NCBI GenBank assembly: GCA_015295835.1
Contig: DVEG01000029.1
Span: forward strand, 1-64,000
Direction of reading: 5' to 3'
DNA length: 64,000 nt
Source: Oscillatoriaceae cyanobacterium M7585_C2015_266
GTDB lineage: Bacteria > Cyanobacteriota > Cyanobacteriia > Cyanobacteriales > Oscillatoriaceae
The notes beneath the pieces were generated by a model, which worked only from the letters and a program-made list of their open reading frames with translations, searched no databases and was not told the origin of the DNA. How positions within the stretch are numbered: position 1 is the first letter of the stretch; each line of letters begins with the position of its first letter. Below are positions 1-8,400 of this stretch, piece by piece. The position numbers were made by a program, and so were the translations under genes.

Positions 1-53
<53 letters not shown>

Positions 54-151
54 CAAGTTCACCTTCCAGGAGAAGCTCCCAAAAGTCGGGAAATCCTCCA
101 AAAAAGGAAGAGTTCGCCTCACCCCCAGCCGCCTCAATTCTTGCTAAAGTT

Positions 152-240
152 AAAGAGAAGAGCGGCAAGGGGACATCAATGTCAGCACAACTGTCTAAAG
201 CGAAAGAAAAGAGCGGCAAGGGGATGCCAATGTCAGCACA
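152..240 (+). repeat. 51-bp-offset direct duplication of a ribosome-binding and start region
   Basis: Bases 152-189 and 203-240 match at 34 of 38 positions. Each copy holds the purine-rich stretch AGAGCGGCAAGGGG followed by an ATG and TCAGCACA. The offset is 51 bp, or 17 codons, so both ATGs (179 and 230) are in the same frame. The duplication gives the downstream response regulator two equivalent translation starts. Confidence 0.85.
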
Positions 241-949
241 TATTTTACTCGTGGATGACGAGCCGGGGCTGCGGGAAGCCGTGCAAGCCTATCTGGAAGA
301 CAGCGGGTTTAAGGTAGATGTTGCAAGCAATGCCGAGCGAGGTTGGGAACTGGTGCAGCAGAAACTTCCCGACTTGGTGATTAGCGATATTATGATGCCT
401 CAGGTGGATGGCTATCAGTTTCTCAAGCGTCTACGGGAAGATCCCCGCTTTAAAGCATTGCCGGTGGTTTTTTTAACCGCTAGGGGTATGACTTGCGATC
501 GCATCTCTGGCTATCAAGCCGGTTGTGATGCCTATATCTCTAAACCTTTCGACCCCGACGAATTAGTGGCCATTGTCAAAAATTTGCTGGAGCGCCGTGC
601 TGCTGCCCGTCAACCTGCTGGCAGCAATGGCGAAAATCCTAATATTGCCGATTTGGCTAATCAGATAGCCGAGATTCGGGATTTGCTCACTGGGCGCAAT
701 GCGATACTCCAGGGAAGTCGCTACGCCAACGCTCAAACCCCCTCTCCTATTAAAGTTGATCTCACCCCCCGCGAACAAAGCGTTTTAGATCTGGTTGCCA
801 AAGGGCTGATGAATAAAGAAATCGCTCGTCACCTTGATACCAGTGTCCGCAATGTCGAAAAGTATGTCAGCCGCCTTTTCAGCAAAACTGGTACTAACAG
901 CCGTACTGAATTAGTTCGCTTTGCCCTAGAACATGGATTAACAAAATAA
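179..949 (+). CDS. NarL/LuxR-type response regulator (Ycf29-like)
   Basis: Two-component response regulator, expected to bind DNA after phosphorylation by an unidentified kinase. Counting from ATG 179, the receiver domain spans residues 20-135, with the acidic pair DD at 26-27, phospho-acceptor Asp70 in the motif VISDIMMP, a Thr in FLTARG and Lys in SKPFDPDE. A linker follows, then a LuxR-type helix-turn-helix from about 196 to 252 (LTPREQSVLDLVAKG and NVEKYVSRLFSKTG). The receiver resembles the cyanobacterial and plastid Ycf29 group; that assignment is from memory of the family. Two in-frame starts (179 and 230) lie in duplicated sequence. The start at 230 (MSAHILLVDDEPG) matches the usual receiver length best, and the extra 17 residues are probably a by-product of the duplication. 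The gene has no visible operon partner. Confidence 0.9.
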   Translation: MSAQLSKAKEKSGKGMPMSAHILLVDDEPGLREAVQAYLEDSGFKVDVASNAERGWELVQQKLPDLVISDIMMPQVDGYQFLKRLREDPRFKALPVVFLTARGMTCDRISGYQAGCDAYISKPFDPDELVAIVKNLLERRAAARQPAGSNGENPNIADLANQIAEIRDLLTGRNAILQGSRYANAQTPSPIKVDLTPREQSVLDLVAKGLMNKEIARHLDTSVRNVEKYVSRLFSKTGTNSRTELVRFALEHGLTK

Positions 950-1172
950 CCTCGGAATTTTGCTTGCTATTTTTCAAATGTATTCATCCGGATTTTTTGT
1001 TTTTTACGCCTTTTTCTAAAATTTTGTAAATTTATAAATTTTCAAAATATAATAGATAATTACTTTAAGCAAATTTACATTTTGTAAATATTGATTAAGA
1101 TTTTACCCGATTTTGAAAAGTTCTGTTAACGTAATAAAAACTTCCTTCTGCAAAAAGGAGAAACGCTAAGAT
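950..1172. other. AT-rich intergenic leader
   Basis: This 223-bp stretch is AT-rich, with several ATTTTGTAAA-like words. It separates the response regulator from the 36-codon ORF at 1173. It probably holds the promoter of that ORF, but I cannot place -35 and -10 boxes with confidence. Confidence 0.4.
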
Positions 1173-1283
1173 ATGAACTTCTTAAAAAATTCTAGCCCGT
1201 TGAGTCAGTCAATTTCCCTAGGAGCCATCCTCGCTGCAATGAGTGCTACGGTTATCGCGCTTGTCGCGACAATCGCACTGTAG
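1173..1283 (+). CDS. Candidate 36-aa single-span membrane peptide
   Basis: A short ORF of 36 codons begins MNFLKNSSPLSQS and continues as one hydrophobic helix rich in Ala, Ile, Val and Leu (about residues 15-36), ending directly in TAG. A good ribosome-binding site, AAAAAGGAG at 1152-1160, lies 12 bases before the ATG. The size and single-helix form recall the small subunits of cyanobacterial photosynthetic complexes, but I do not recognise it as any PsbX, PsbM, PsaI, PsaM, PetM or PetN sequence. The call rests on the ribosome-binding site and the coherent hydrophobic segment. Confidence 0.6.
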   Translation: MNFLKNSSPLSQSISLGAILAAMSATVIALVATIAL

Positions 1284-1516
1284 CGCCGGAGGTTACAGTC
1301 TGTATAATCTTCTATATATTAACTTGTGTTGAGTGGGGAGAGGCTTCGCTCGCGTCTATCCCTAGAAGAATATAAAGACGCGATAGCTCCCCTCTTATCC
1401 GATTTGACAATGACAAAGCTATAACAAGTTTTATCTGAAGGCGAGAGAAAGGAGCAAGGGAATCTCGCTTTACAAAAACATATTAGCCCCCGAATACTCA
1501 TTTAAAACAATTGGTG
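1284..1516. other. Intergenic region, nothing supported
   Basis: This 233-bp gap lies between the end of the 36-codon ORF and the convergent QueD-family gene. A reading frame of 60 codons on the minus strand has no ribosome-binding site and no recognisable composition. I see no clear terminator. Confidence 0.4.
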
Positions 1517-2041
1517 TTATGCCCTGGTAGATTGTAGCTGCTCTATAAAGTTGCCGCTAGCGAGGGCAATTTCGGTACTAGCTAGAGAATTATAATCAAA
1601 TGCAACAACAGCCTTGCCCAAACACTCGACTATATTACTTTCCGTTTCAGCCACTTGCACTTTTTCAACCCAAACCCCAGGCATATCCTCGATAATTTTT
1701 TGAGCTTGGTTGTAGAGCAACTGTGCCAGATTCTCAGCAGTGGGTTCACCAGCCAAATAGTAGATACGGTGGTTAGGTTCGACAGAGAGAATCGCCTTCA
1801 AAAGGGGATCTTTTTCGTGCAATATTAAAACGTGATCGAGATGACTGTCGAGCCAGCTTTTCCAAGCTTGCTTGATTTGTCCAAATTCTACAACCATTCC
1901 GCGTTCATCTAAAACGCTGCCCGCGAGAGTAAGCTCAACAACCCAACGATGCCCATGAATATTTCTGCACTTGGCAGGGCTGTTTGGGTGCAATAGTCGG
2001 TGAGCGGCTTCAATAGTATGCTTGACTGTTATGCGGTACAT
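1517..2041 (-). CDS. 6-carboxytetrahydropterin synthase / PTPS family (QueD-like)
   Basis: Tunnelling-fold enzyme of the 6-pyruvoyl-tetrahydropterin synthase/QueD family. QueD converts dihydroneopterin triphosphate to 6-carboxytetrahydropterin in queuosine synthesis; PTPS members act in pterin synthesis. Visible hallmarks are the zinc ligands His in IEAAHRL and the two His of IHGHRW, the catalytic Cys just before it (AKCRNIHGH), and a Glu near the C-terminus (AETESN). The frame is open 11 codons upstream, but the ATG at 2041 has a strong ribosome-binding site (AAGAGGAG on the minus strand), giving 174 residues and the family-typical start MYRITVKHTIEAAH. At 174 residues it is longer than the roughly 120-residue bacterial QueD, with an extra C-terminal region. 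Which pterin reaction it performs cannot be decided here. No other queuosine genes are adjacent. Confidence 0.88.
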   Translation of the reverse strand: MYRITVKHTIEAAHRLLHPNSPAKCRNIHGHRWVVELTLAGSVLDERGMVVEFGQIKQAWKSWLDSHLDHVLILHEKDPLLKAILSVEPNHRIYYLAGEPTAENLAQLLYNQAQKIIEDMPGVWVEKVQVAETESNIVECLGKAVVAFDYNSLASTEIALASGNFIEQLQSTRA

Positions 2042-2294
2042 ATTTTTATCTCCTCTTATTTGATTATTTCGCATAACTTAATAATTATAACAATTATGTG
2101 ATGTTAAAATTTAACAAAAATAACTAACAAAAATTAATCAGGATTACTATCGGCGATCGCACTACAGGAGTAAGGCAGCCACAATAGTAAAGAATAGTAA
2201 CGACAAAAACTGGCGTTCTCAAACCTTGACATAACTATTTTGCAGGCAGCAGGTGAGACAATAACAACTGAACACATTGGCATAACATAAACAA

Positions 2295-2837
2295 ATGCTC
2301 AAACGAATCACCGCAATACTTCTCGTAGTCTTAAGCCTGAGCTTGGTAGGATGCGCAGCTTCAGCCACTGCCGGATTGAAAAGCTATATCGACACCACCG
2401 ACGGGTATCAATTCCTATATCCCAACGGCTGGGTGCCCGTGAAAGTGAACAATGGTCCCGATGTAGTCTTCCACGACTTGATTGAGGATACCGAAAACGT
2501 CAGCGTCGTCATCAGCCCAGTGTCGAATAACAAAACTCTAACCGATTTGGGTACCCCTGACGAAGTGGGTTACAAATTGTCTAAGAATGCCCTTGCGCCA
2601 GAAGGCTCTAACCGCAAAGCTGAATTAGTCTCAGCCGAGTCGCGAGAAGTGGATGGAAAAACTTATTATATTTTAGAATACGAAGTTACCCTACCCAATC
2701 AAAAACGCCACAATTTAGCAAGCGTAGTTATCAACCGAGACAAACTCTATACTTTGAATATCTCAACCACAGAAAAAAGGTGGCCAAAAATGCAGCAGCA
2801 GTTTAAGCAAATGATTAACTCATTCTCAGTTTATTAA
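2295..2837 (+). CDS. psbP2: CyanoP, PsbP-family photosystem II lipoprotein
   Basis: A 180-residue PsbP-domain protein of the thylakoid lumen. The signal peptide (about residues 1-19) ends in the lipobox LVGC, so it should be a lipoprotein anchored at Cys20. The PsbP domain follows, with the typical opening YIDTTDGYQFLYPNGW and the closing segment FKQMINSFSVY. In cyanobacteria CyanoP assists early photosystem II assembly rather than being a stoichiometric oxygen-evolving subunit. The length is normal. The maf gene begins 120 bp downstream on the same strand, so the two may be co-transcribed. The stop is TAA. Confidence 0.93.
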   Translation: MLKRITAILLVVLSLSLVGCAASATAGLKSYIDTTDGYQFLYPNGWVPVKVNNGPDVVFHDLIEDTENVSVVISPVSNNKTLTDLGTPDEVGYKLSKNALAPEGSNRKAELVSAESREVDGKTYYILEYEVTLPNQKRHNLASVVINRDKLYTLNISTTEKRWPKMQQQFKQMINSFSVY

Positions 2838-2957
2838 ATTTTCCTCTAATAGCTAATCGCTGATAAAAAAGCTTGCCACTCGGCACGCGATTGGCTATTA
2901 GCTTAAGCATTTTCAGTATACTTAATATAATGTTATATAGGCAGAAATACAGAAAAT

Positions 2958-3611
2958 ATGGGAATACCCTATATAATACTTGCCTCCGCTTCTCCAGCCA
3001 GACGGCGATTACTGCAAAGTGCCGGTTTAGAGCCGATAGTCTGCCCCAGCGATATAGACGAGTCGCAAATTCAGAGCAATAACCCTGCTGAATTGGTACA
3101 AACTTTGGCAAAATTGAAAGCAGAAAGCATAGCAGAAAAATTGCTCAGCGGCAATCTCAAAAATAGCGAAGTAGAAAAAATAGCCTCTGCAGCGTGGCTT
3201 GTAATCGGATGCGATTCAGTTTTGCTAGTGAAAGGAGAAATACACGGCAAACCGAATTCGGCAGCAGAAGCGCTCGCTCGCTGGCAAAAAATGAGCGGCT
3301 CATTTGGCGACTTATATACCGGGCACACAATAATTGACACGGCAAAAAATAAAATTATAACGCGAACTAAAGTGACGCGAGTATACTTTGCCAAAGTCAG
3401 CGAGCGCGAAATAGAAGCCTACGTCGCCACCGGCGAACCCCTGCGATGTGCGGGTTGTTTTGCACTCGAAGGCAGAGGAGGTTTATTTGTCGAAAAACTA
3501 GAAGGTTGTCATACTAACGTTATTGGATTAAGCTTACCACTACTGCGGCAGATGCTAGATGAATTGGGATACAATATTGCAGATTTGTGGACATCAAATG
3601 GTAGAAAATGA
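2958..3611 (+). CDS. maf: Maf-family nucleoside triphosphate pyrophosphatase
   Basis: Septum-formation-inhibitor Maf-like protein of 217 residues. These enzymes hydrolyse non-canonical or house-cleaning nucleoside triphosphates such as dTTP, UTP or modified pyrimidines to the monophosphates. The N-terminal signature [17 protein letters not shown] is clear, followed by VIGCDSVL with the conserved Asp, the region YTGHTI, and the C-terminal [17 protein letters not shown]. The protein is complete. A small insertion around residues 50-65 is rich in Lys, Ser and Asn. No strong ribosome-binding site precedes the ATG. The gene lies just downstream of psbP2 on the same strand. Confidence 0.92.
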   Translation: MGIPYIILASASPARRRLLQSAGLEPIVCPSDIDESQIQSNNPAELVQTLAKLKAESIAEKLLSGNLKNSEVEKIASAAWLVIGCDSVLLVKGEIHGKPNSAAEALARWQKMSGSFGDLYTGHTIIDTAKNKIITRTKVTRVYFAKVSEREIEAYVATGEPLRCAGCFALEGRGGLFVEKLEGCHTNVIGLSLPLLRQMLDELGYNIADLWTSNGRK

Positions 3612-3680
3612 ACCCTCGCCAGCATACTTTCAAGTTATATAAAAATTTGTGAAGTTAGTTGGTAGACAGTAGAAAAAATA

Positions 3681-3702
3681 CCCCTTGCCAAAAGGCAAGG
3701 GG
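3681..3702. terminator. Perfect 9-bp hairpin downstream of maf
   Basis: CCCCTTGCC (3681-3689) and GGCAAGGGG (3694-3702) form a perfect stem with an AAAA loop. The bases after it on the plus strand are not T-rich. On the minus strand the hairpin is followed by TATTTTTTC, so its terminator polarity is opposite to maf. No minus-strand gene ends here, so its role is uncertain. Confidence 0.55.
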
Positions 3703-3894
3703 GAACAGAAAACATCAATCAGGGTGTATTTATTTTATTCATACAGGTAAAAAACTGCTCGGGAAAAAATCTATTGATAGCGCTTGTAACGCATAATCAT
3801 GTAATTAATACACTAAGAGGAGAGGTGGCTGTAAAATATAGAAATGTACTGGTGGAAATAGAAGAAGCGATCGCCTTTTATAATCAAAGCAACC

Positions 3895-4587
3895 ATGCCC
3901 TATACTTACGAGTTTCCCAGACCCTGTTTGACAGTGGATTGCGTTGTTTTTGGTTTAGACGAGCAAGAAAAGCTAAAAGTAATGCTAATCAAAAGAAACT
4001 TGCCCCCTTATAAAGGGGAGTGGGCATTGCCGGGGGGGTTCGTGCGAATGAGTGAATCCTTAGAAGCGGCAGCGAGAAGGGAATTGCAGGAAGAAACGGG
4101 CATAGAAAATTTATTTCTAGAACAACTTTATACATTTGGCGAAGTAGATCGAGATCCACGCGATCGCGTTGTAACAGTAGCGTATTATGCCCTAGTCAAT
4201 TTGTGGGAACACCGGATTTATGCCACAACAGATGCCAGTGACGCTGCATGGTTTCCAGTTTCAGAAATGCCGCCATTAGCATTTGATCACAGCAAGATTG
4301 TACAAATGGCACTGGCACGGTTAAAAGGAAAAGTGCGTTACGAGCCGATAGGATTTGAATTGTTGCCGAAAAAATTCACTCTTTCCCAGTTACAAAAGCT
4401 TTACGAGACAATTTTAGAAAAGAAATTAGACAAGCGAAATTTTCGCAAAAAGATTCTGAGCATGAATCTTTTAATAAAGCTGAATGAAGTACAAACCAAT
4501 GTAGCCCATCGAGCCGCTAGACTCTACCAATTTGACGAGCAAAAGTACCTGCAACTGAAAGAGAAAGGGTTTAATTTTGAGATTTGA
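3895..4587 (+). CDS. Nudix hydrolase with C-terminal winged helix (NrtR-like)
   Basis: A 230-residue protein with an N-terminal Nudix domain (about 1-140) and a C-terminal winged-helix-like part (about 150-230, [14 protein letters not shown] and [11 protein letters not shown]). This is the layout of NrtR-type regulators of NAD metabolism and related ADP-ribose-sensing proteins. The Nudix box is intact: [18 protein letters not shown] followed by QEETGI, with the catalytic REXXEE core. It may therefore still hydrolyse ADP-ribose-like substrates, unlike NrtR members with degenerate boxes. Expected roles are repression of NAD synthesis or salvage genes, or ADP-ribose hydrolysis. No NAD genes are adjacent. 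The ATG at 3895 follows a weak ribosome-binding site; an overlapping upstream frame (from 3774) is spurious. Confidence 0.85.
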   Translation: MPYTYEFPRPCLTVDCVVFGLDEQEKLKVMLIKRNLPPYKGEWALPGGFVRMSESLEAAARRELQEETGIENLFLEQLYTFGEVDRDPRDRVVTVAYYALVNLWEHRIYATTDASDAAWFPVSEMPPLAFDHSKIVQMALARLKGKVRYEPIGFELLPKKFTLSQLQKLYETILEKKLDKRNFRKKILSMNLLIKLNEVQTNVAHRAARLYQFDEQKYLQLKEKGFNFEI

Positions 4588-4819
4588 CCAGGTACATAAG
4601 TGAGATATTTTCACTTAAGGATAAGATGGTAATTTTTATAAACTTTCAATAACAATAACAAGTTACGTAATCTGTTTTTCATTTGCGGGCGCTTGCCAGT
4701 AGAAACCTTTGAAGCCTCTTGTATCCAGTCTTTGTCTTTGCAACTGATATATTTTTTATCCTGACTTGCGATAAACACCCCGTATCAAGTAGTGGAAACT
4801 GCAATACGGGTATTTTACC

Positions 4820-4993
4820 ATGCGCCTTTCAGCCCTGGTTTTTTTATCAAGTCTTTTATTACTTGGCTTAGCGGCGAATTTTTCACAAACAGATCCTCAT
4901 TCTCACCAGCTAGCTATATCCCAATATGCGGGTCACGCATCCCCTGAAAAGAATCCACCGGCTCGCCCCAAACAAGCTCCTCCCAAATATTAA
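4820..4993 (+). CDS. Candidate 57-aa exported peptide
   Basis: A short ORF starting MRLSALVFLSSLLLLGLAA, which reads as a classical signal peptide of about 20-23 residues. A mature part of about 35 residues follows, rich in His, Pro, Gln and Lys (QYAGHASPEKNPPARPKQAP), and ends in TAA. No strong ribosome-binding site is visible before the ATG. I do not recognise the mature part. The call depends on the signal peptide, since the flanking sequence is otherwise low in coding character. Confidence 0.45.
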   Translation: MRLSALVFLSSLLLLGLAANFSQTDPHSHQLAISQYAGHASPEKNPPARPKQAPPKY

Positions 4994-5075
4994 ATGTTAA
5001 ATTTTGATTTTTTTCCCGAATGTCAGAGTCTTTTCTTGAATCAGGAAATTGGTAAATATCTACCCAATTTCTCTG

Positions 5076-5300
5076 ATGGAACAGCGCATCTTTTTATCAA
5101 TTATTATTCCTGTTTTATCAACAGGATTTATTTTCGATTTTTCGCATTTTTTGCCTTCGATAACGACCAACTATATTTCCCAGTCTAATCAGACTGATAA
5201 TCAGACTAATGAGGATGGAAAAAAATCTTCTTGCGGAGAGTTAGAAAAAGGTTGTTCTGGCGAGCGCACGCGAGAATCCATAAGCAGCTATTCCGTGTAA
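5076..5300 (+). CDS. Candidate 74-aa membrane-anchored peptide
   Basis: This ORF begins MEQRIFLSIIIPVLSTGFIF, a hydrophobic N-terminal segment. A polar tail rich in Asn, Thr, Ser and charged residues follows, with two Cys (SSCGELEKGC). It comes shortly after the 57-codon exported-peptide candidate. There is no clear ribosome-binding site and the family is not recognised, so it could be chance. Confidence 0.3.
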   Translation: MEQRIFLSIIIPVLSTGFIFDFSHFLPSITTNYISQSNQTDNQTNEDGKKSSCGELEKGCSGERTRESISSYSV

Positions 5301-5410
5301 TCGAATAAAAATGTCACATTTTTTATATTTTCCCAAATTAGCATTTTTATTTTAATTTAAGGGTGTATATTTGAGCTTACTATTTTGCTGACGAGGGAAA
5401 ATATATAATC

Positions 5411-5450
5411 AACCCGGTTTCTGTGAGATGTATTCTCAAGAAATCGGGTT
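5411..5450. terminator. AACCCGGTTT-family hairpin at the 3' end of the GGDEF-EAL gene
   Basis: AACCCGGTTTCT (5411-5422) pairs with AGAAATCGGGTT (5439-5450), matching at 11 of 12 positions, with a 16-base loop. It lies 13 bp beyond the stop of the minus-strand GGDEF-EAL gene and may act as a terminator. The same core occurs in hairpins at 43441, 58968 and 61557. Confidence 0.6.
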
Positions 5451-5462
5451 TATTTAACCATT

Positions 5463-8400
5463 TCACCACTGCGGTTCAGCGGCTATCAATTCCTCAGCCG
5501 CTTTGCTATCCAAAGGTTTTGAAAAAAAATATCCCTGAGCGTATTCGCACTGCATTGCCCAAAGTTGTACCAGATGCTGCTCCGTTTCCACACCTTCCGC
5601 CACGACATACATACCGAGATTGTGTGCCAGCATCACGATTGCACGGGCAATTTCTGAATTTTCATTATCTCCTCCCATTTCAACTACAAAAGAACGGTCA
5701 ATTTTCAAAGTATTGATAGGAAAACGATGCAAATAACTCAAAGAAGAATAACCGGTGCCGAAATCATCGATACACAAGCCGATATTGCGAGCGCGCAACT
5801 GCTCTAGAAGAGCCACAGCAGCAGCAGCATTATCCATGAGCACACTTTCTGTAATCTCCAGCTTCAGGCAGTAAGCATCAATGCCTGTTTGTTGTAGAAT
5901 AGAGTCGATTTGTGAGAGCAAATCCGGTTGTGAGAGCTGCTTGCCAGAAAGATTAACACTTATCGTCAGCTCGCGAGCGGCGGGAAATTTCTCCTGCCAC
6001 TGGCGCAACTGACGACACGCCTCTAGCAAAACCCAGTTTCCTAAAGGAACAATCAAACCGCTTTCTTCGGCAACAGGGATAAATTCTGAAGGTGAAATCA
6101 AACCACGCTCTGGATGAATCCAGCGCACAAGCGCCTCGAAGCCGGCAATGCGCCCTGTATCCAGTGCCACTATTGGCTGGTAGTAGAGAACAAATGGTGC
6201 AGGGTGAGAGGTTTCTTGCGAAGGGATGCCGCCTTGTAGTAGTACAGGTTTCCCGCTTTCATTGAGAGCGCGTCGTAACTCGTTTTCCATTTGTAAAAGA
6301 GCTACGGCACGCTTGTGCATAGTACTGTCAAAGATGACATAACGGGCTTTACCTTCAGCTTTGGCCCGATACATGGCCAAATCAGCATCCCGCAAAAGCT
6401 CTTCTGGTTGTTCATAGGGGCGGGCGAGGATGTCTTCAATTCCTGGCTTTTGAGAGTAAGCGGCTATAGTAATACCAATACTGGCAGTGGTGAAAACTTC
6501 GTATCCGTTAAGATTAATCGGCAGGCTTAATTCTTTTAAAATGCGTTCGGCAAAGCGGTTGACGACGCTAATGTCGGTGAAACCACATAGCAGGATGGTA
6601 AATTCATCTCCTCCCATTCGGGCAACAACATCGCCTGGGCGTAAGCAGGTTTCTAGTCGCCGCGCGATCGCAATCAAAAACCGATCGCCGAGAACATGTC
6701 CAAGACTATCATTAACGACTTTGAAGCGATCAAGATCGAGAAAGAGTACGGCAAATAAATAAGATGGATTTTTCTTGGCACGTGCGATCGCTGCTTCCAG
6801 GCGGTGTATAAATAATGTCCGGTTTGGCAATCCGGTAAGTCCGTCATGCAAAGCAGCTTGCAGCAATTGTTCTTCTGCCCACTGACGTTCAGTAATATCA
6901 ATACCGTAGAGGTGAACGGTATTCAATTCTGGAACCGGATGATAGCTCCAAGAGAAAACGCGTTGCTCCTGCAATGCCGCTTTGCGAACGGCTACTGTCA
7001 CTTCGATTTGACTTTCTCCCTGTCCACATTCTAAGCAGCGACGTGCGATCGCCGCATGGTTTTCCGGTAAAAAGCCAAGCGGCTCAGAAATACCGATTTT
7101 GCTCAACAACCGTTCCGCCGCTGGATTCATATAAGTAATATTCCCCCATTGATCAGTTGCCAGAACCGGATTAGGGTTATTTATAGGAAAAGCGGCGAGA
7201 CGGAGATTTTTTTCTGATTCCTGCGGAGTCGCTTCGCGAATAGCTTCTTTGCTAGCAGTAATGTCGCAAGTTGTTCCCTCTATGCATATAGCCTTTCCAT
7301 TGCTATCTCGAATCGCCACTCCCCGCGCTCGCATCCACCGATAGCTACCATCTGGTTGAATCACCCGATATTCACTTTGAAAATAGGAAGTCACTCCGGC
7401 AATATGAATAGTAATCTCCGCCTTTACCCGTTCTACGTCGTCGGGATGTATATGCTTAAACCATTCATCGGCATGCGTGCCTTGAGCGCAGTCGACACAT
7501 TTCGTCTGAGTTTGGCAGTTCGACAAACAAAATATACTCCCTTGTTCCAGATTCCATTTCCACAGACATTCCTTAGCATTTCCCCTTTCTTCACCCGCAC
7601 ACACTCCCCGCAATACTTCAAAAGCCCGCTGATTTTGTTGCGCTTGCAAGTCGGCTGTTTTTTCTTCAATTAGCTGCTGTAATTCTTTCGTCTGATTGAG
7701 GCTCTTTTTAGCAATCGGGCGTAGTACGAATATCATGCCGGCGGCGAAAAGCCCGCTCAAAGCAAACATAGCAATACCAATCTCTCTTATTTGAGAGTAA
7801 ACCGACGCGTACAGTTCCTTTGCGTCTACTTTTATTACTAACCCCCAATTACTGCCTTTTATCCGGCTGTACGCTATTACTGCCTCTGAAGCTTTGAAGA
7901 AACTATTTCCAATAGGAAACAAATTTTGCTTTTGGGAACCCTCGTGTAACTTGTCTGTGAGTAAACCTTTATCTTCACGAACTGCTTTTTTTATTGCTCT
8001 ACTCAGTGCTGATTTTTCTGCTATTGATATGTTATATTGAAGATTAATATTAATATTATTATTATTATTATTATTATTATCTTGTTTAAAGTATCCTAAA
8101 GGAAAAAAAGCAATTTTTCCATCCGGGCGGACGCCCCCAAGAATTGTCGTCGCAGTTTTGTTGAAATTGCCGCTATCTTCGAGAAGCCGTTGTAATCGGT
8201 TGGGCTTTAACAAAAAGATATCCGTGCCGACTGGCTTTGCTTGTTGGTTGAGAATGGGTACCCCCAGCACCCAATAAGCAGCACCTTTCAAAAACACTGG
8301 ACCATAAACTTTTGTTGTTTTCGAGTCTGCCGCCAACAGAGGCCAAATTTCTGCTGGCACAGGTAATCCGACTGCGATCGCCAGTTTACCCGCACCATCG

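Noticed and set aside
179-949. Quorum-sensing LuxR regulator
   Set aside because: The protein has a receiver domain with phospho-Asp rather than an autoinducer-binding domain, so it is a NarL-type two-component regulator.
3774-4013. Plus-strand frame of 79 codons before the Nudix gene
   Set aside because: It runs into the Nudix gene in another frame and shows no family features; the Nudix frame is clearly the coding one.
4994-5188. Plus-strand frame of 64 codons directly after the 57-codon ORF
   Set aside because: It is aromatic and AT-driven, with no ribosome-binding site, and overlaps the slightly better 74-codon candidate.
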